Assembly (NCBI RefSeq): GCF_004117855.1
Contig: NZ_QWBW01000016.1
Location: 1 to 64,000, forward strand
Length of the DNA: 64,000 nt
Reading direction: 5' to 3'
DNA from: Modicisalibacter coralii
GTDB taxonomy: Bacteria; Pseudomonadota; Gammaproteobacteria; Pseudomonadales; Halomonadaceae
In this document: positions 54,419 through 64,000 of the stretch, piece by piece
Numbering within the stretch: position 1 is the stretch's first letter
Layout of the letters: every line of letters starts with the position of its first letter
Translations under genes and position numbers: made by a program
The notes under the pieces: generated by a model
The model's database searches: none
What the model saw: the letters and a program-made list of their open reading frames with translations, nothing else
Told to the model about the DNA's origin: nothing

Positions 54419-54630
54419 GATCTGACTCCCTACGTCCCTGTCGGTTTGGAGGGGATGTCACCTTCATCGATCCGACACCACGAGCCTTCGGAAGGCTCTG
54501 CCGGGGTCGATGACGTCATTCCGACCATTCCCTGGTCGGATGGTTAGCGGGTCACATGGTGTTACCACACTCAGAAAACGTAGTGGATGTTCGGCGCCGG
54601 CTCAAATGGTGGTACGGGCCGAGGCGGTTC
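54419..54630 (-). other. ppk-cyoA intergenic region
   Basis: The 212 bp should hold the cyo promoter. Two hairpins are present: GAGCCTT/AAGGCTC (54482-54498) and TCCGACCA/TGGTCGGA (54520-54540). Neither has a T-run on the minus strand. I found no convincing -35/-10 pair or regulator site. Confidence 0.4.
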
Positions 54631-56844
54631 TCAGGCCTTGGCGGCATAGGCGTAGAGCAGCGTCTCCTGGGCGCTGATCGGGGCCGCGTCGCCGGGCTCC
54701 TGCTTGCGGTAGCTGCCGTCCTCCTGCAGCACCCAGCTCTGACAGTTGTCGACCAGGTAGGTCTCCAGGTCCTTGCGCACGCGCTGGGCGAGCTTCTTGT
54801 CGAGGATCGGGAAGCAGGTCTCGACGCGGTGGAACATGTTGCGTTCCATGAAGTCGGCGCTCGAGGCCCAGATCTCGCTCTTGCCGTCGTTGTGGAAATG
54901 GAAGACCCGGGTGTGCTCGAGGAAGCGGCCGATGATCGAGCGGACCCGGATGTTCTCGGAGATGCCCGGCACGCCGGGACGCAGGCAGCACATGCCGCGA
55001 ATGATCAGGTCGCACTGCACGCCGGCGCGCGAGGCGCGGTACAGCGCGCGAATCAGTTGCGGCTCGGTGAGCGAGTTGCACTTGATGATCAGGTGCGCCT
55101 TCTTGCCCTTCTCGGCGAACTTCGCCTCGCGGTCGATCATCGCCACCAGCCGATCGTGGAGCACGAAAGGCGCGTGCAGCAGGGTGTGGATATTGCGTGG
55201 CTTGCCCATGCCGGAGAGCTGCTGGAAGACCATGTGGACGTCCTCGCAGAGCGTCTCGTTGGCGGTCAGCAGGCTGTAGTCGGTGTAGAGCTTGGCGGTC
55301 TTGGAATGGTAGTTGCCGGTGCCCAGATGGGCGTAGTAGCGCAGCTCGCCCTTCTCGCGGCGCACGATGTGCAGCATCTTGGCGTGGGTCTTGTAGGCCA
55401 TCACGCCGTAGATGACGATCGCCCCGGCTTCCTGCAGCCGTGAGGCCAGCGCCAGGTTGTCGGCCTCGTCGAAGCGTGCCCGCAGTTCGATGACCACGGT
55501 CACTTCCTTGCCGTTGCGTGCCGCCTCGACCAGCGCGCTGACGATCGGTGAGTCGGCCCCGGTGCGATAGAGGGTCTGCTTGATCGCCAGCACCGCGGTG
55601 TCCCGGGCCGCCTCGCGCAGCAGATCCTCGATCGGAGCGAACGACTGGAAGGGGTGGTGGAGCAGCACGTCGCCCTGGTCGATCACCTCGAACAGACTGC
55701 CCTCCGGCTTGAGGTTCTTGGGCAGGCCCGGGGTGAACGACCGGTAGAGCAGATCGGGGCGGTCGATATCGCCGAGCACCGACATCATGCGCGTCAGGTT
55801 GACCGGGCCGTTGACCCGGTAGAGATCCTGCTCGTCGAGCTCGAACTGCTTGAGCAGGAACGTCGACAGCGTATCGGGGCAGTTGTCGGCGACCTCCAGG
55901 CGTACCCCGTCGCCGTAGCGCCGGGCGAGCAGCTCGCCGCGCAGTGCCGAGGCCAGGTCGGAGACCTCCTCGGGGTCCACCGACAGGTCGGCGTTGCGGG
56001 TCAGGCGGAACTGATAACAGCCGCGCACCTCCATGCCCGGGAACACCTCCTGGGCATGGGCATGGATCATCGAGGACAGGAACACATAGTCGGTGTAGCC
56101 CTCCTCGGCCAGGTGTTCCGGCAGGCGGATCACCCGCGGCAGCGAACGCGGTGCGGGCAGGATCGCCAGGCCGCCCTCGCGGCCGAAGGCATCCTTGCCC
56201 TCGAGCTCGACGATGAAGTTGAGGCTCTTGTTGACCAGCCGCGGGAAGGGGTGCGACGGGTCCAGCCCGATGGGGCTGATCACCGGCATGATCTCTTCGT
56301 CGAAGTATTCGCGAACCCAGTCGCGCTGTTGCTGCGTCCACTGCGCGCGGCGCCGGTAGCGGATGCGCTGCTCCTCGAGCGCGGGGATCAGTATCTCGTT
56401 GAGGATGCGGTACTGGCGCTCGACCTGCTCGTGGGCGATGCGCGATATCTCGGTCAGGACGCGGCGCGGCGAGAGCCCGTCGCCGCCGGTCTCCTCGCTG
56501 CCGAGCATCAGTTGATGCTTGAGGCCGGCGACGCGGATCTCGAAGAACTCGTCGAGGTTCGACGAGAAGATCAGCAGGAACATCATCCGGTTGAGCAGCG
56601 GATGCGAGGTGTCGAGGGCCTGCTCGAGCACCCGGATGTTGAACTGCAGGTTGGAGAGTTCGCGGTTGAAGTACAGCGACGGGTCGTCGAGGTCGGCCTC
56701 CGGCGAGGGCGTGGGCTTGGCGTGGATGCCGGTGCGGGTGCGATTGACCCGCAGCGGCGGCGCCTCGCCCGACGCCTCGCTGGCGGAGGTGTCCTGGGGG
56801 CTGTCCAGCGCGGCGGATACCGGTTGGCTGCGCGACTCTTCCAT
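54631..56844 (-). CDS. ppk: Polyphosphate kinase 1
   Basis: Reversibly transfers the terminal phosphate of ATP to polyphosphate. The 737 residues contain YFNRELSNLQFNIRVLEQA (19 residues), FSSNLDEFFEIRVAGL, HHPFQSF, KQTLYRTGADSPIV and ELRARFDEADNL. The autophosphorylated His region is HLGTGNYHSKTAKLYTDYSL (20 residues). About 50 N-terminal residues (SQPVSAALDSPQDTS...) are low complexity and precede the fold. hemB lies 42 bp upstream, so the two are probably cotranscribed. Confidence 0.97.
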   Translation of the reverse strand: MEESRSQPVSAALDSPQDTSASEASGEAPPLRVNRTRTGIHAKPTPSPEADLDDPSLYFNRELSNLQFNIRVLEQALDTSHPLLNRMMFLLIFSSNLDEFFEIRVAGLKHQLMLGSEETGGDGLSPRRVLTEISRIAHEQVERQYRILNEILIPALEEQRIRYRRRAQWTQQQRDWVREYFDEEIMPVISPIGLDPSHPFPRLVNKSLNFIVELEGKDAFGREGGLAILPAPRSLPRVIRLPEHLAEEGYTDYVFLSSMIHAHAQEVFPGMEVRGCYQFRLTRNADLSVDPEEVSDLASALRGELLARRYGDGVRLEVADNCPDTLSTFLLKQFELDEQDLYRVNGPVNLTRMMSVLGDIDRPDLLYRSFTPGLPKNLKPEGSLFEVIDQGDVLLHHPFQSFAPIEDLLREAARDTAVLAIKQTLYRTGADSPIVSALVEAARNGKEVTVVIELRARFDEADNLALASRLQEAGAIVIYGVMAYKTHAKMLHIVRREKGELRYYAHLGTGNYHSKTAKLYTDYSLLTANETLCEDVHMVFQQLSGMGKPRNIHTLLHAPFVLHDRLVAMIDREAKFAEKGKKAHLIIKCNSLTEPQLIRALYRASRAGVQCDLIIRGMCCLRPGVPGISENIRVRSIIGRFLEHTRVFHFHNDGKSEIWASSADFMERNMFHRVETCFPILDKKLAQRVRKDLETYLVDNCQSWVLQEDGSYRKQEPGDAAPISAQETLLYAYAAKA

Positions 56845-56886
56845 CGCAAGACTCCTTGGCGACGAGAGGGCGCGCGGCCCCCTCGA

Positions 56887-57954
<1,068 letters not shown>

Positions 57955-57991
57955 CTATGACAATGCCATGACAGCGGCGACGCTGACCCCG

Positions 57992-57997
57992 AGTATA
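57992..57997 (-). promoter_or_regulatory. Possible -10 of hemB-ppk
   Basis: TATACT on the minus strand, 58 bp before the hemB ATG. The -35 candidate (TTCGCG, 16 bp upstream) is weak. Confidence 0.35.
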
Positions 57998-58028
57998 TCA
58001 ACGCAGGCCGATACGCGAATGCCTCCGC

Positions 58029-58057
58029 TTGTCGCACCGGCGGCCAGCTTCTAGATT
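58029..58057 (+). promoter_or_regulatory. Candidate promoter of elbB
   Basis: TTGTCG, a 17-bp spacer and TAGATT (58052-58057), about 120 bp before elbB in the region shared with hemB. Confidence 0.5.
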
Positions 58058-58179
58058 GTAGTTTCCCCGCCGCGCTGCATCGGGGTCCGCCATACCCATC
58101 GCCGCCGCCAGGCGCGCGCCTTCCAGGTCGGTCCGGGTCGCCGGTGAGCGTCTCGGACGAGCGTAGGAGAATGACGGCA

Positions 58180-58833
58180 ATGAACAAACAGGTCGCGGTC
58201 ATCCTGTCCGGTTGCGGAACCGAGGACGGTTCGGAAGCCCGGGAAGTGATACTCACCTTGCTGGGGCTCGATCAGCGCGGCATCGGCTATCGCTGTTTCG
58301 CGCCCGATGGCGACCAGCCGCGGGTCGTCGACCATCGCAGCGGTGAAGTCTACGACGCGACGCGCAACGTCCTGCGCGAGGCCGCGCGGCTGGGCGGGCG
58401 CGAGACGCTCGACCTCGCGGCGCTCGACCCCGACGACGTCGACGGCGTGGTGATCCCCGGCGGGGTGGGCGTGATCCACACGCTCTCGGACTTCGCCACG
58501 GCGGGTACCGAGATGAGCGTGCTGCCGCAGTTGCGCGACGCCCTGGTGCCCTTCCACGAGCGGGGCAAGCCCTTCGGCCTGATGGGCTACGCGCCGTTGC
58601 TGGTGCCGCGGCTGCTCGGCGAGGGCATCGCCGTCACCGTGGGCCAGAACGCCGAGCTGGCCGGGGCGATCAGCAGCATGGGCGGGCTGCACAAGAGCTG
58701 TGCGGTCAACGAGGTAGCGATCGACCGCGAGCACCGGGTGGTGTCGACGCCGGCCTTCCTGCTCGCCGGCGGGCCGGCCGAGGCCTCGACCGGCATCTTC
58801 AAGCTGATCGATCGGCTGGCGGAGATGCTCTGA
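58180..58833 (+). CDS. elbB: ElbB-family protein (DJ-1/PfpI superfamily)
   Basis: A 217-residue protein, equal in length to E. coli ElbB (glyoxalase activity has been reported for that family; its link to isoprenoid synthesis is old and uncertain). Signatures are VAVILSGCGTEDGSE, CFAPDGDQPRVVDH, VIPGGVGVIHTLSDFA and PFGLMGYAPLLVP. The nucleophile-elbow Cys of DJ-1 proteins is not at the usual position. AGGAG fits the ATG at 58180 better than those at 58144 and 58171. Confidence 0.9.
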   Translation: MNKQVAVILSGCGTEDGSEAREVILTLLGLDQRGIGYRCFAPDGDQPRVVDHRSGEVYDATRNVLREAARLGGRETLDLAALDPDDVDGVVIPGGVGVIHTLSDFATAGTEMSVLPQLRDALVPFHERGKPFGLMGYAPLLVPRLLGEGIAVTVGQNAELAGAISSMGGLHKSCAVNEVAIDREHRVVSTPAFLLAGGPAEASTGIFKLIDRLAEML

Positions 58834-58917
58834 AAGGGTGGCCGTGACAGCGCTGCCGGCGCGACGACAAGCGCCCCGGCTCCCTGCGCCGGGCACTTGC
58901 GGTCAGGGGCCGACGCG

Positions 58918-59706
58918 TCAGGCGTCGTCGTCGATGTCGTCCGATGGCGTCTTGCGGCGGACGATGCGGCCGAACAGGATGCCGATCTCGTAGAGCAGCC
59001 ACATGGGCACCGCCAGCAGGCTCTGCGAGATCACGTCCGGCGGGGTCATCAGCATGCCGATCACGAAGCAGCCCAGGATAACGTAGGGGCGTTTCTTCGA
59101 CAGGTTCTCGACGCTGGTGGCGCCGGTCCAGATCAGCAGGAAGGTGGCGATGGGGATCTCGAACGCCACGCCGAAGGCGAAGAACAGCTTCAGCACGAAG
59201 TTGAGATACTGGTTGATGTCGGTCATCACCGCGACGTTCTGCGGCCCGGCATGCACGAAGAAGTTGAACAGCAGCGGAAAGACCACGTAATAGGCGAAGG
59301 CGGCGCCCCCGTAGAACAGCGCCACGCTGGAGACCAGCAGCGGCACGGCGAGGGTCTTCTCGTTCTCGTACAGGCCCGGGGCGACGAAGGCCCAGGCCTG
59401 ATGCAGCACGAAGGGGATGGCGATGAATACCGCCACCACCAGGGTCAGCTTGAACGGTGCCAGAAACGGCGAGGCGACCTCGGTGGCGATCATCTGCGAG
59501 CCCGCCGGCAGCAGCGCCATCAACGGGTCGGCCACGAAGCTGTAGATGTCGTTGGAGAAGGCGTAGAGCGCCAGGAAGATCACCCCGATGGCGATCACCG
59601 CGCGCAGCAGACGGCTGCGCAGTTCGACCAGGTGCTCGATCAGCGGTGCGTGGGAGGCGTCGTCGTGCGGCTTGTCGTCGTCACGCGGGGAGGAGGAGTC
59701 ACTCAT
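58918..59706 (-). CDS. tatC: Twin-arginine translocase subunit TatC
   Basis: Six-helix receptor for twin-arginine signal peptides, 262 residues. IEHLVELRSRLLRAV, FVAPGLYENEK (conserved Glu) and FGVAFEIPIATFLLIW are present. The window encodes at least two likely substrates, the PhoX protein and the SoxB-like protein. Overlaps tatB by ATGA. elbB is convergent 84 bp away, with only a weak CCCGGC/GCCGGG hairpin between. Confidence 0.97.
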   Translation of the reverse strand: MSDSSSPRDDDKPHDDASHAPLIEHLVELRSRLLRAVIAIGVIFLALYAFSNDIYSFVADPLMALLPAGSQMIATEVASPFLAPFKLTLVVAVFIAIPFVLHQAWAFVAPGLYENEKTLAVPLLVSSVALFYGGAAFAYYVVFPLLFNFFVHAGPQNVAVMTDINQYLNFVLKLFFAFGVAFEIPIATFLLIWTGATSVENLSKKRPYVILGCFVIGMLMTPPDVISQSLLAVPMWLLYEIGILFGRIVRRKTPSDDIDDDA

Positions 59707-60086
59707 CGCGGCGCGGAATCCTTGTCGGCGGGAGGGGGCGGCGACTCGGCCGTGGTCGATGCCTCGACCGGCTCGTGGGCGGCGGTGTCGACGGCAGTCG
59801 ACGACGAGGCGTCACGCCGGGGCTCGCTCTCGACGCTGCTCTCGACATCGCGGCGCGCCTTGTCGAGCCCCTCGTTGAGTTTCCGTTCCTGCTCGGCGAG
59901 CTTCTGGCGCAGTTCCTCCGCCTCGAGTTGCTCGTTGATCTCGCGCTGCATGCCGGCGACGCTGCGCCTGACCTTGCCGATCCACAGCCCCGCGGTGCGC
60001 GCGGCCTTGGGCAGGCGCTCGGGCCCGAGCACCAGCAGGCCGACCACGCCGATCAGCAGCAGTTCGAGAAAGCCGATGTCGAACAT
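59703..60086 (-). CDS. tatB: Sec-independent translocase protein TatB
   Basis: A 127-residue single-span protein starting MFDIGFLELLLIGVVGLLVL (20 residues), followed by GPERLPKAARTAG and a long charged helix. The C-terminal tail (SSSTAVDTAAHEPVEAS) is low complexity. It lies between tatA (6-bp gap) and tatC (4-bp overlap). Confidence 0.95.
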   Translation of the reverse strand: MFDIGFLELLLIGVVGLLVLGPERLPKAARTAGLWIGKVRRSVAGMQREINEQLEAEELRQKLAEQERKLNEGLDKARRDVESSVESEPRRDASSSTAVDTAAHEPVEASTTAESPPPPADKDSAPR

Positions 60087-60092
60087 GATCGC

Positions 60093-60347
60093 CTACTTCT
60101 GTTCTTCTTTGCGGCTGTCCCGCTGTTCCGCCTCGGCGTCGTAGGTATGGCCCGTTTCCTCGTGGCGCACCTGCCGCTGGGTGGTGTCGTCCGTGTCCGC
60201 CTTGTCGTCGTCGTTCATGGCCTTCTTGAAGCCCTTGACCGCGCCACCCAGGTCGCCGCCGATGTTGCGCAGCTTCTTGGTGCCGAAGATCAGGATGATG
60301 ATGCCGAGAACGATCAGCAGCTGCCAGATACTGATACCACCTAACAT
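60093..60347 (-). CDS. tatA: Sec-independent translocase protein TatA
   Basis: Pore-forming Tat subunit of 84 residues. A short N-terminal helix ([18 protein letters not shown]) and the amphipathic hinge [20 protein letters not shown] are typical. First gene of tatABC; hisE ends 30 bp upstream and the set is probably cotranscribed. Confidence 0.95.
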   Translation of the reverse strand: MLGGISIWQLLIVLGIIILIFGTKKLRNIGGDLGGAVKGFKKAMNDDDKADTDDTTQRQVRHEETGHTYDAEAEQRDSRKEEQK

Positions 60348-60377
60348 GAACTTTCTCCCCTCGGGCCAGGCCCGGAT

Positions 60378-60716
60378 CTACTCGTTGTTGCGGGCGGCCT
60401 TCTCGTCCAGCCCGGAGATGCCGAAACGGCGTGCCAGCTCGTCGAGTACCGCCTGCGAGTCGATGCCCAGATGCGAGAGCATCACCAGGCTATGAAACCA
60501 CAGGTCGGCGGTTTCGGCGACTACCGCCTGACGGGTGGCGTCATCGTCGGCGCGGGCATCCTTGGCGGCGATGATGGCCTCGGTGGCTTCCTCGCCGACC
60601 TTCTCCAGAATCTTGTTGAGCCCCTTGTGGTGCAGGGAGGCCACGTAGGAGGTGTCGGGGGCGGCCTGACGGCGGGTGTCGAGCACCGCGTCGAGCTGTT
60701 TGAGAATATCGCTCAT
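60378..60716 (-). CDS. hisE: Phosphoribosyl-ATP pyrophosphatase
   Basis: Second step of histidine synthesis, hydrolysing phosphoribosyl-ATP to phosphoribosyl-AMP. The 112-residue MazG-like protein contains [19 protein letters not shown] and [13 protein letters not shown] with the acidic metal ligands. The start [12 protein letters not shown] is typical. HisI, often the neighbour in this cluster, is absent: ubiB ends only 50 bp upstream. Confidence 0.95.
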   Translation of the reverse strand: MSDILKQLDAVLDTRRQAAPDTSYVASLHHKGLNKILEKVGEEATEAIIAAKDARADDDATRQAVVAETADLWFHSLVMLSHLGIDSQAVLDELARRFGISGLDEKAARNNE

Positions 60717-60766
60717 CGATGACAATCCTGAGTCAGTGAGTCGAAAGGGCTTGGTTAAACAGGTCA

Positions 60767-62389
60767 CTAACGCCAGGCGAGCAGCACGACGCCCACTGCC
60801 GCGGCGAGCAGCACCGGCCAGGGCTGCTCCAGCGCCCAGGCTTCCAGCGGCTGCCAGGCCAGCGCCAGGGCCAGCAGCAGCGCGCCGATGCGCAGGCGGC
60901 GTGCGCTGCGCCCGGTGCGTGCCATTGATGCCTGCATCTGGGCCAGCGACTCGACCTGCTGATGGCGCTGGCGGCGCTCGCTCTCCACCCGCGCCAGCGC
61001 CTGGTGGGCGAGCACCGGCAACTCCGGCAGTTGGCGGCTGAGCTCGGGGGCCTGTTTCTGCAGCGAGGCCCACAGCCCGCGTGGGCCGGCGCGCTCCTTC
61101 ATCCAGCGTTCGAGATAGGGCTTGGCGGTCTGCCACAGGTCGAGGTCGGGATAGAGCTGCCGGCCCAGGCCCTCGATGTTGAGCAGGGTCTTCTGCAGCA
61201 ACACCAGTTGCGGCTGGACCTCCATGTTGAAACGCCGGGCGGTCTGGAACAGTCCCAGCAGCACCTGGCCGAAGGAGATGTCCTTGAGCGGCTTCTCGAG
61301 GATCGGTTCGCACACCGCGCGGATCGCCGCGGCGAACTCGTTGGCGCGGGTGCCCTCGCCGACCCAGCCCGACTCGATGTGCAACTGGGCGACCTGGTAA
61401 TAGTCCTGATGGAAGAACGCCAGCAGGTTGCGCGCCAGATAGTCCTGATCCTCGCGGGTCAGGCTGCCGACGATGCCGCAGTCGATGGCGATGTACTGCG
61501 GGTCGTCGGGCTTGCCGTGGGCGACGAAGATGTTGCCCGGGTGCATGTCGGCGTGGAAGAAGTTGTCGCGGAACACCTGGGTGAAGAAGATTTCCACGCC
61601 GCGCTCGGCGAGCTTGTGCAGATCGGTGCCCTGGGCCTCGAGGGCCGCCATGTCGGCCACCGGGATACCATGGATGCGCTCCTGCACGAGGATGCGCCGT
61701 CGCGTCAACGGCCAGTGGATCGTCGGCACGTAGAGCAGCGGCGAGTTCTTGAAGTTGCGCTTGAGCTGCGAAGTGTTGGCGGCTTCCTTGTGCAGGTCCA
61801 GCTCGTCGAACAGCGTCGCCTCGTAGTCCGACACCACCTCCACGGGGCGCAGGCGGCGGGCCTCGGGCACGCGCCGCAGCAGGCGCGCCAGGGTATACAT
61901 CAGGCCGATGTCCTGGCGCATCACCCGATCGATGCCCGGACGGATCACCTTGACCACCACGTCCGCGCCATCGTGCAGCCGTGCAGCGTGGACCTGGGCC
62001 ACCGACGCCGAGGCCATGGGGTCGGTGTCGAAATGCGCGAAGGCGGACTCGATGCTGCACTCGAGTTCTTCCTCGACCACCGTGCGGGCGCGCTCGCCGG
62101 GGAAGGGCGGTACCTGATCCTGCAGGCGCTTGAGCTCGTCGGCGATGTCCGGCGGCAGCAGATCGCGGCGGGTCGAGAGCATCTGGCCGAACTTGACGAA
62201 GATCGGCCCCAGCGCTTCCAGGGCCAGTCGCAGCCGTCGCCCGCGGGAATGGCCCCCGGTGGGTAGCAGGCGCAGCGGCGACAGGCGTACCACCAGGCGC
62301 AGCAGCGGCGGCAGGCGGTCGAGCGGGATCAGGCTGTCCAGCCGATAGCGGGCGACCACCCACAGGATGCGCAGCAGTCGCAGGCTCAC
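60767..62389 (-). CDS. ubiB: Ubiquinone biosynthesis protein UbiB
   Basis: ADCK/ABC1-family atypical kinase-like ATPase of 540 residues (E. coli 546), supporting ubiquinone synthesis at the membrane. The KxGQ motif [16 protein letters not shown] is at about 64-79. [31 protein letters not shown] and IDCGIVGSL complete the family pattern. Two C-terminal membrane helices follow. The start is a GTG overlapping the ubiJ stop (GTGA). Confidence 0.96.
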   Translation of the reverse strand: MSLRLLRILWVVARYRLDSLIPLDRLPPLLRLVVRLSPLRLLPTGGHSRGRRLRLALEALGPIFVKFGQMLSTRRDLLPPDIADELKRLQDQVPPFPGERARTVVEEELECSIESAFAHFDTDPMASASVAQVHAARLHDGADVVVKVIRPGIDRVMRQDIGLMYTLARLLRRVPEARRLRPVEVVSDYEATLFDELDLHKEAANTSQLKRNFKNSPLLYVPTIHWPLTRRRILVQERIHGIPVADMAALEAQGTDLHKLAERGVEIFFTQVFRDNFFHADMHPGNIFVAHGKPDDPQYIAIDCGIVGSLTREDQDYLARNLLAFFHQDYYQVAQLHIESGWVGEGTRANEFAAAIRAVCEPILEKPLKDISFGQVLLGLFQTARRFNMEVQPQLVLLQKTLLNIEGLGRQLYPDLDLWQTAKPYLERWMKERAGPRGLWASLQKQAPELSRQLPELPVLAHQALARVESERRQRHQQVESLAQMQASMARTGRSARRLRIGALLLALALAWQPLEAWALEQPWPVLLAAAVGVVLLAWR

Positions 62390-63030
62390 GTCGTCGCCTC
62401 CCGGCGTTCGGCGAGCTTGCGCTGGAGCCGGGCGAGGCGTGCCTCGAGCCGGTCGGTGGCGACCTCGAGTTCGGTGAGATGGTCGCGCAGCACCTCGCGC
62501 TGTGAACTGCCGGGCAACAGCCGGGCCTCCTCGAAGAGGTACTCGGCGAGATCGGCGCGCAGCTCGCGCTGACCGCGCAGGCCGAAGCGGGCGAAACGCC
62601 GCATGCCCTCGGCAAGGGTGTTGGCCGGCACGTCGCCGAACCATTCGGCCAGCGCGCCTTCCCAGTCGAGGTCCAGATCCATCAGCAGGTCGCGGGCCGC
62701 CTCGAGTAGGTGGGTCTGGCCGCGCAGCGACAGCCGACCGTCGAACATCAGGTGTTCCAGCGACTCGCCGGCGAGCAGGGCGCCCAAGGCTTCGCTGTCG
62801 ACCTCGACGACGGCGTCGGCGTCGCCTTCCTCGGCCTGCGGGTGGTGAAACAGCTTGAGGCCCTGCGCGTGGAAGGCGATCAGCAGTTCGAGCTGCGGGC
62901 GTTCCAGGCGCAGCAGCAGGCGCTTGCCGGCGAGCCGGCGCAATCGCGACGGCGCGGCGGGGTCGCGGGCGAGCAGGGTATTGAAGGTCTTCTCGGCACA
63001 GGCCAGCAGCAGGGGGGGAGTCAATGCCAT
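62386..63030 (-). CDS. ubiJ: Ubiquinone biosynthesis accessory factor UbiJ
   Basis: An SCP2-domain lipid-binding protein of 214 residues that organises the Ubi metabolon. The N-terminal SCP2 fold (about 15-120) contains [20 protein letters not shown] (20 residues) and [17 protein letters not shown]-terminal coiled coil follows ([20 protein letters not shown]). It lies between ubiE and ubiB in the conserved ubiE-ubiJ-ubiB order. Confidence 0.93.
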   Translation of the reverse strand: MALTPPLLLACAEKTFNTLLARDPAAPSRLRRLAGKRLLLRLERPQLELLIAFHAQGLKLFHHPQAEEGDADAVVEVDSEALGALLAGESLEHLMFDGRLSLRGQTHLLEAARDLLMDLDLDWEGALAEWFGDVPANTLAEGMRRFARFGLRGQRELRADLAEYLFEEARLLPGSSQREVLRDHLTELEVATDRLEARLARLQRKLAERREATT

Positions 63031-63037
63031 CGGGTCC

Positions 63038-63784
63038 TCACAGCTTGACGCCGCGGTGGAGGGCGACGATGCCGCCGGTCAGGTTGGTGTACTCGACACG
63101 CTCGAGTCCGGCGCCTTCCATCATCGCCTTGAGGGTTTCCTGATCGGGGTGCATGCGGATCGATTCGGCCAGGTAGCGGTAGCTGTCGGCGTCGTTGGCG
63201 ACGAGTTCGCCCATCTTCGGCAGCAGCCGGAAGGAGTATTCGTCGTAGACCTTCGAGAGCGCCTGGTGAGTTGGCTTGGAGAACTCCAGCACCAGCAGCC
63301 GGCCGCCCGGTTTGAGCACGCGGGCCATCGAGGCCAGGGCGGCGTCCTTGTCGGTGACGTTGCGCAGGCCGAAGGCGATGGTGATGCAGTCGAAGGTGTT
63401 GTCGGCGAACGGCAGGCACTCGGCGTTGGCCTGGACGTACTCGACGTTGCCGCCGGCCCCGTGGTCGAGCAGCTTGTCGCGTCCCACCCGCAGCATCGAG
63501 GCGTTGATGTCGGCCAGCACCACCCGCCCTTCGCTGCCCACCCGCTGGGCGAACTTGAGCGTCAGGTCGCCGGTGCCGCCGGCGATGTCGAGCACCGTCT
63601 GGCCGCGGCGCACCGCCGAACGCTCGAGAGTGATGCGCTTCCACAAGCGGTGGATGCCCATCGACATCAGGTCGTTCATCAGGTCGTAGCGCCCCGCCAC
63701 GGAGTGGAAGACGTCGGCGACACGGGCGGCCTTCTCCTCGACCGGAACTTCCTGATAGCCGAAGTGGGTCGTGCGCTTGTTCAT
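63038..63784 (-). CDS. ubiE: Ubiquinone/menaquinone C-methyltransferase UbiE
   Basis: SAM-dependent methyltransferase of quinone synthesis, 248 residues. [35 protein letters not shown] and [15 protein letters not shown] (SAM motif I, residues 65-79) are present. [13 protein letters not shown] and LEFSKPTHQ follow. AAGGGAA precedes the ATG at 63784; the frame is open 51 codons further upstream, but the extension has no family support. First gene of the ubi operon. Confidence 0.97.
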   Translation of the reverse strand: MNKRTTHFGYQEVPVEEKAARVADVFHSVAGRYDLMNDLMSMGIHRLWKRITLERSAVRRGQTVLDIAGGTGDLTLKFAQRVGSEGRVVLADINASMLRVGRDKLLDHGAGGNVEYVQANAECLPFADNTFDCITIAFGLRNVTDKDAALASMARVLKPGGRLLVLEFSKPTHQALSKVYDEYSFRLLPKMGELVANDADSYRYLAESIRMHPDQETLKAMMEGAGLERVEYTNLTGGIVALHRGVKL

Positions 63785-63893
63785 GGGCTTCCCTTGCTGT
63801 GCAGGTGGCGCGGCTCCGGCCTCGGCATGGGGCCGGCACGTTCCGGCGGCGGCGTGGCGAGCACGGCGGGCCGGGTTCGATGAAGTGGGCGCC

Positions 63894-63923
63894 ATTGTAG
63901 CGTCGCCGGACGGGGCTTGTCTG
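63894..63923 (-). promoter_or_regulatory. Candidate promoter of ubiE-ubiJ-ubiB
   Basis: On the minus strand CAGACA, an 18-bp spacer and TACAAT (63894-63899), 110 bp before the ubiE ATG. Nothing else is recognised between ubiE and the right edge of the window. Confidence 0.45.
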
Positions 63924-64000
63924 CGCTTGGCGGCCATGCCGCCGCCCCGGGGGCGGCCACGGCGCGCCGCAGACGCGATGGGGCGTGGGCTAGACCGATT

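Noticed and set aside
54419-54630. Cyo promoter or ArcA/FNR operator
   Set aside because: No -35/-10 pair or regulator consensus good enough to report.

Overview
The window is a compact, GC-rich chromosomal segment of a gammaproteobacterium. The gene order map-glnD / rpsB-tsf-pyrH-frr-uppS-cdsA-dxr-rseP-bamA-skp-lpxD-fabZ-lpxA-lpxB-rnhB-dnaE-accA-tilS is the classical gammaproteobacterial housekeeping cluster. The GC content, the ubiE-ubiJ-ubiB-hisE-tatABC order and protein features such as a Mg-type HemB point to a Halomonas-like (Halomonadaceae) genome; this placement is inference. No tRNA, rRNA, CRISPR array, insertion sequence or prophage was seen. Essentially all of the DNA is coding, with many 1-8 bp gene overlaps.

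1-33 kb: core genome. glnD (cut by the window edge and carrying an apparent one-base frameshift) and map run leftwards, back to back with the rpsB-tsf promoter. pyrH through dnaE covers pyrimidine nucleotides, ribosome recycling, isoprenoid and phospholipid precursors, envelope proteolysis, outer-membrane protein assembly and lipid A, followed by accA and tilS. Then come ppx (leftward), a thioredoxin and rho, a LexA-controlled umuDC operon, and ubiD-fre-folM.

33-34.7 kb: a type I DAHP synthase is preceded by what looks like a complete transcription attenuator. It has a promoter, a 41-codon leader peptide containing Tyr-Trp-Tyr-Trp-Phe, competing hairpins and an intrinsic terminator. A second short aromatic-rich reading frame lies between terminator and enzyme gene.

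34.7-50.2 kb: a type II secretion operon (gspC to gspN, leftward, nearly every junction overlapping). It is translationally coupled at its 5' end to a Tat-exported SoxB/5'-nucleotidase-like protein that appears to have lost its metal ligands. Divergent from it is a Tat-exported PhoX-family phosphatase. The shared intergenic region holds two oppositely oriented sets of 11-bp-phased GTCA half-sites that match PhoB boxes, each with a well placed -10. The simplest reading is a phosphate-starvation module in which secretion system and phosphatase are co-induced.

50.2-64 kb: cyoABCD (quinol oxidase bo3, no cyoE adjacent), hemB-ppk, elbB, tatABC, hisE and ubiE-ubiJ-ubiB.

Two intergenic elements, after rseP and after accA, are copies of one structured repeat. 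They have the same 101-nt core length, the same 10-bp stem with a 40-nt loop and conserved loop sequence, but completely different, compensated stem sequences. A shorter relative follows cyoD. All three abut stop codons.
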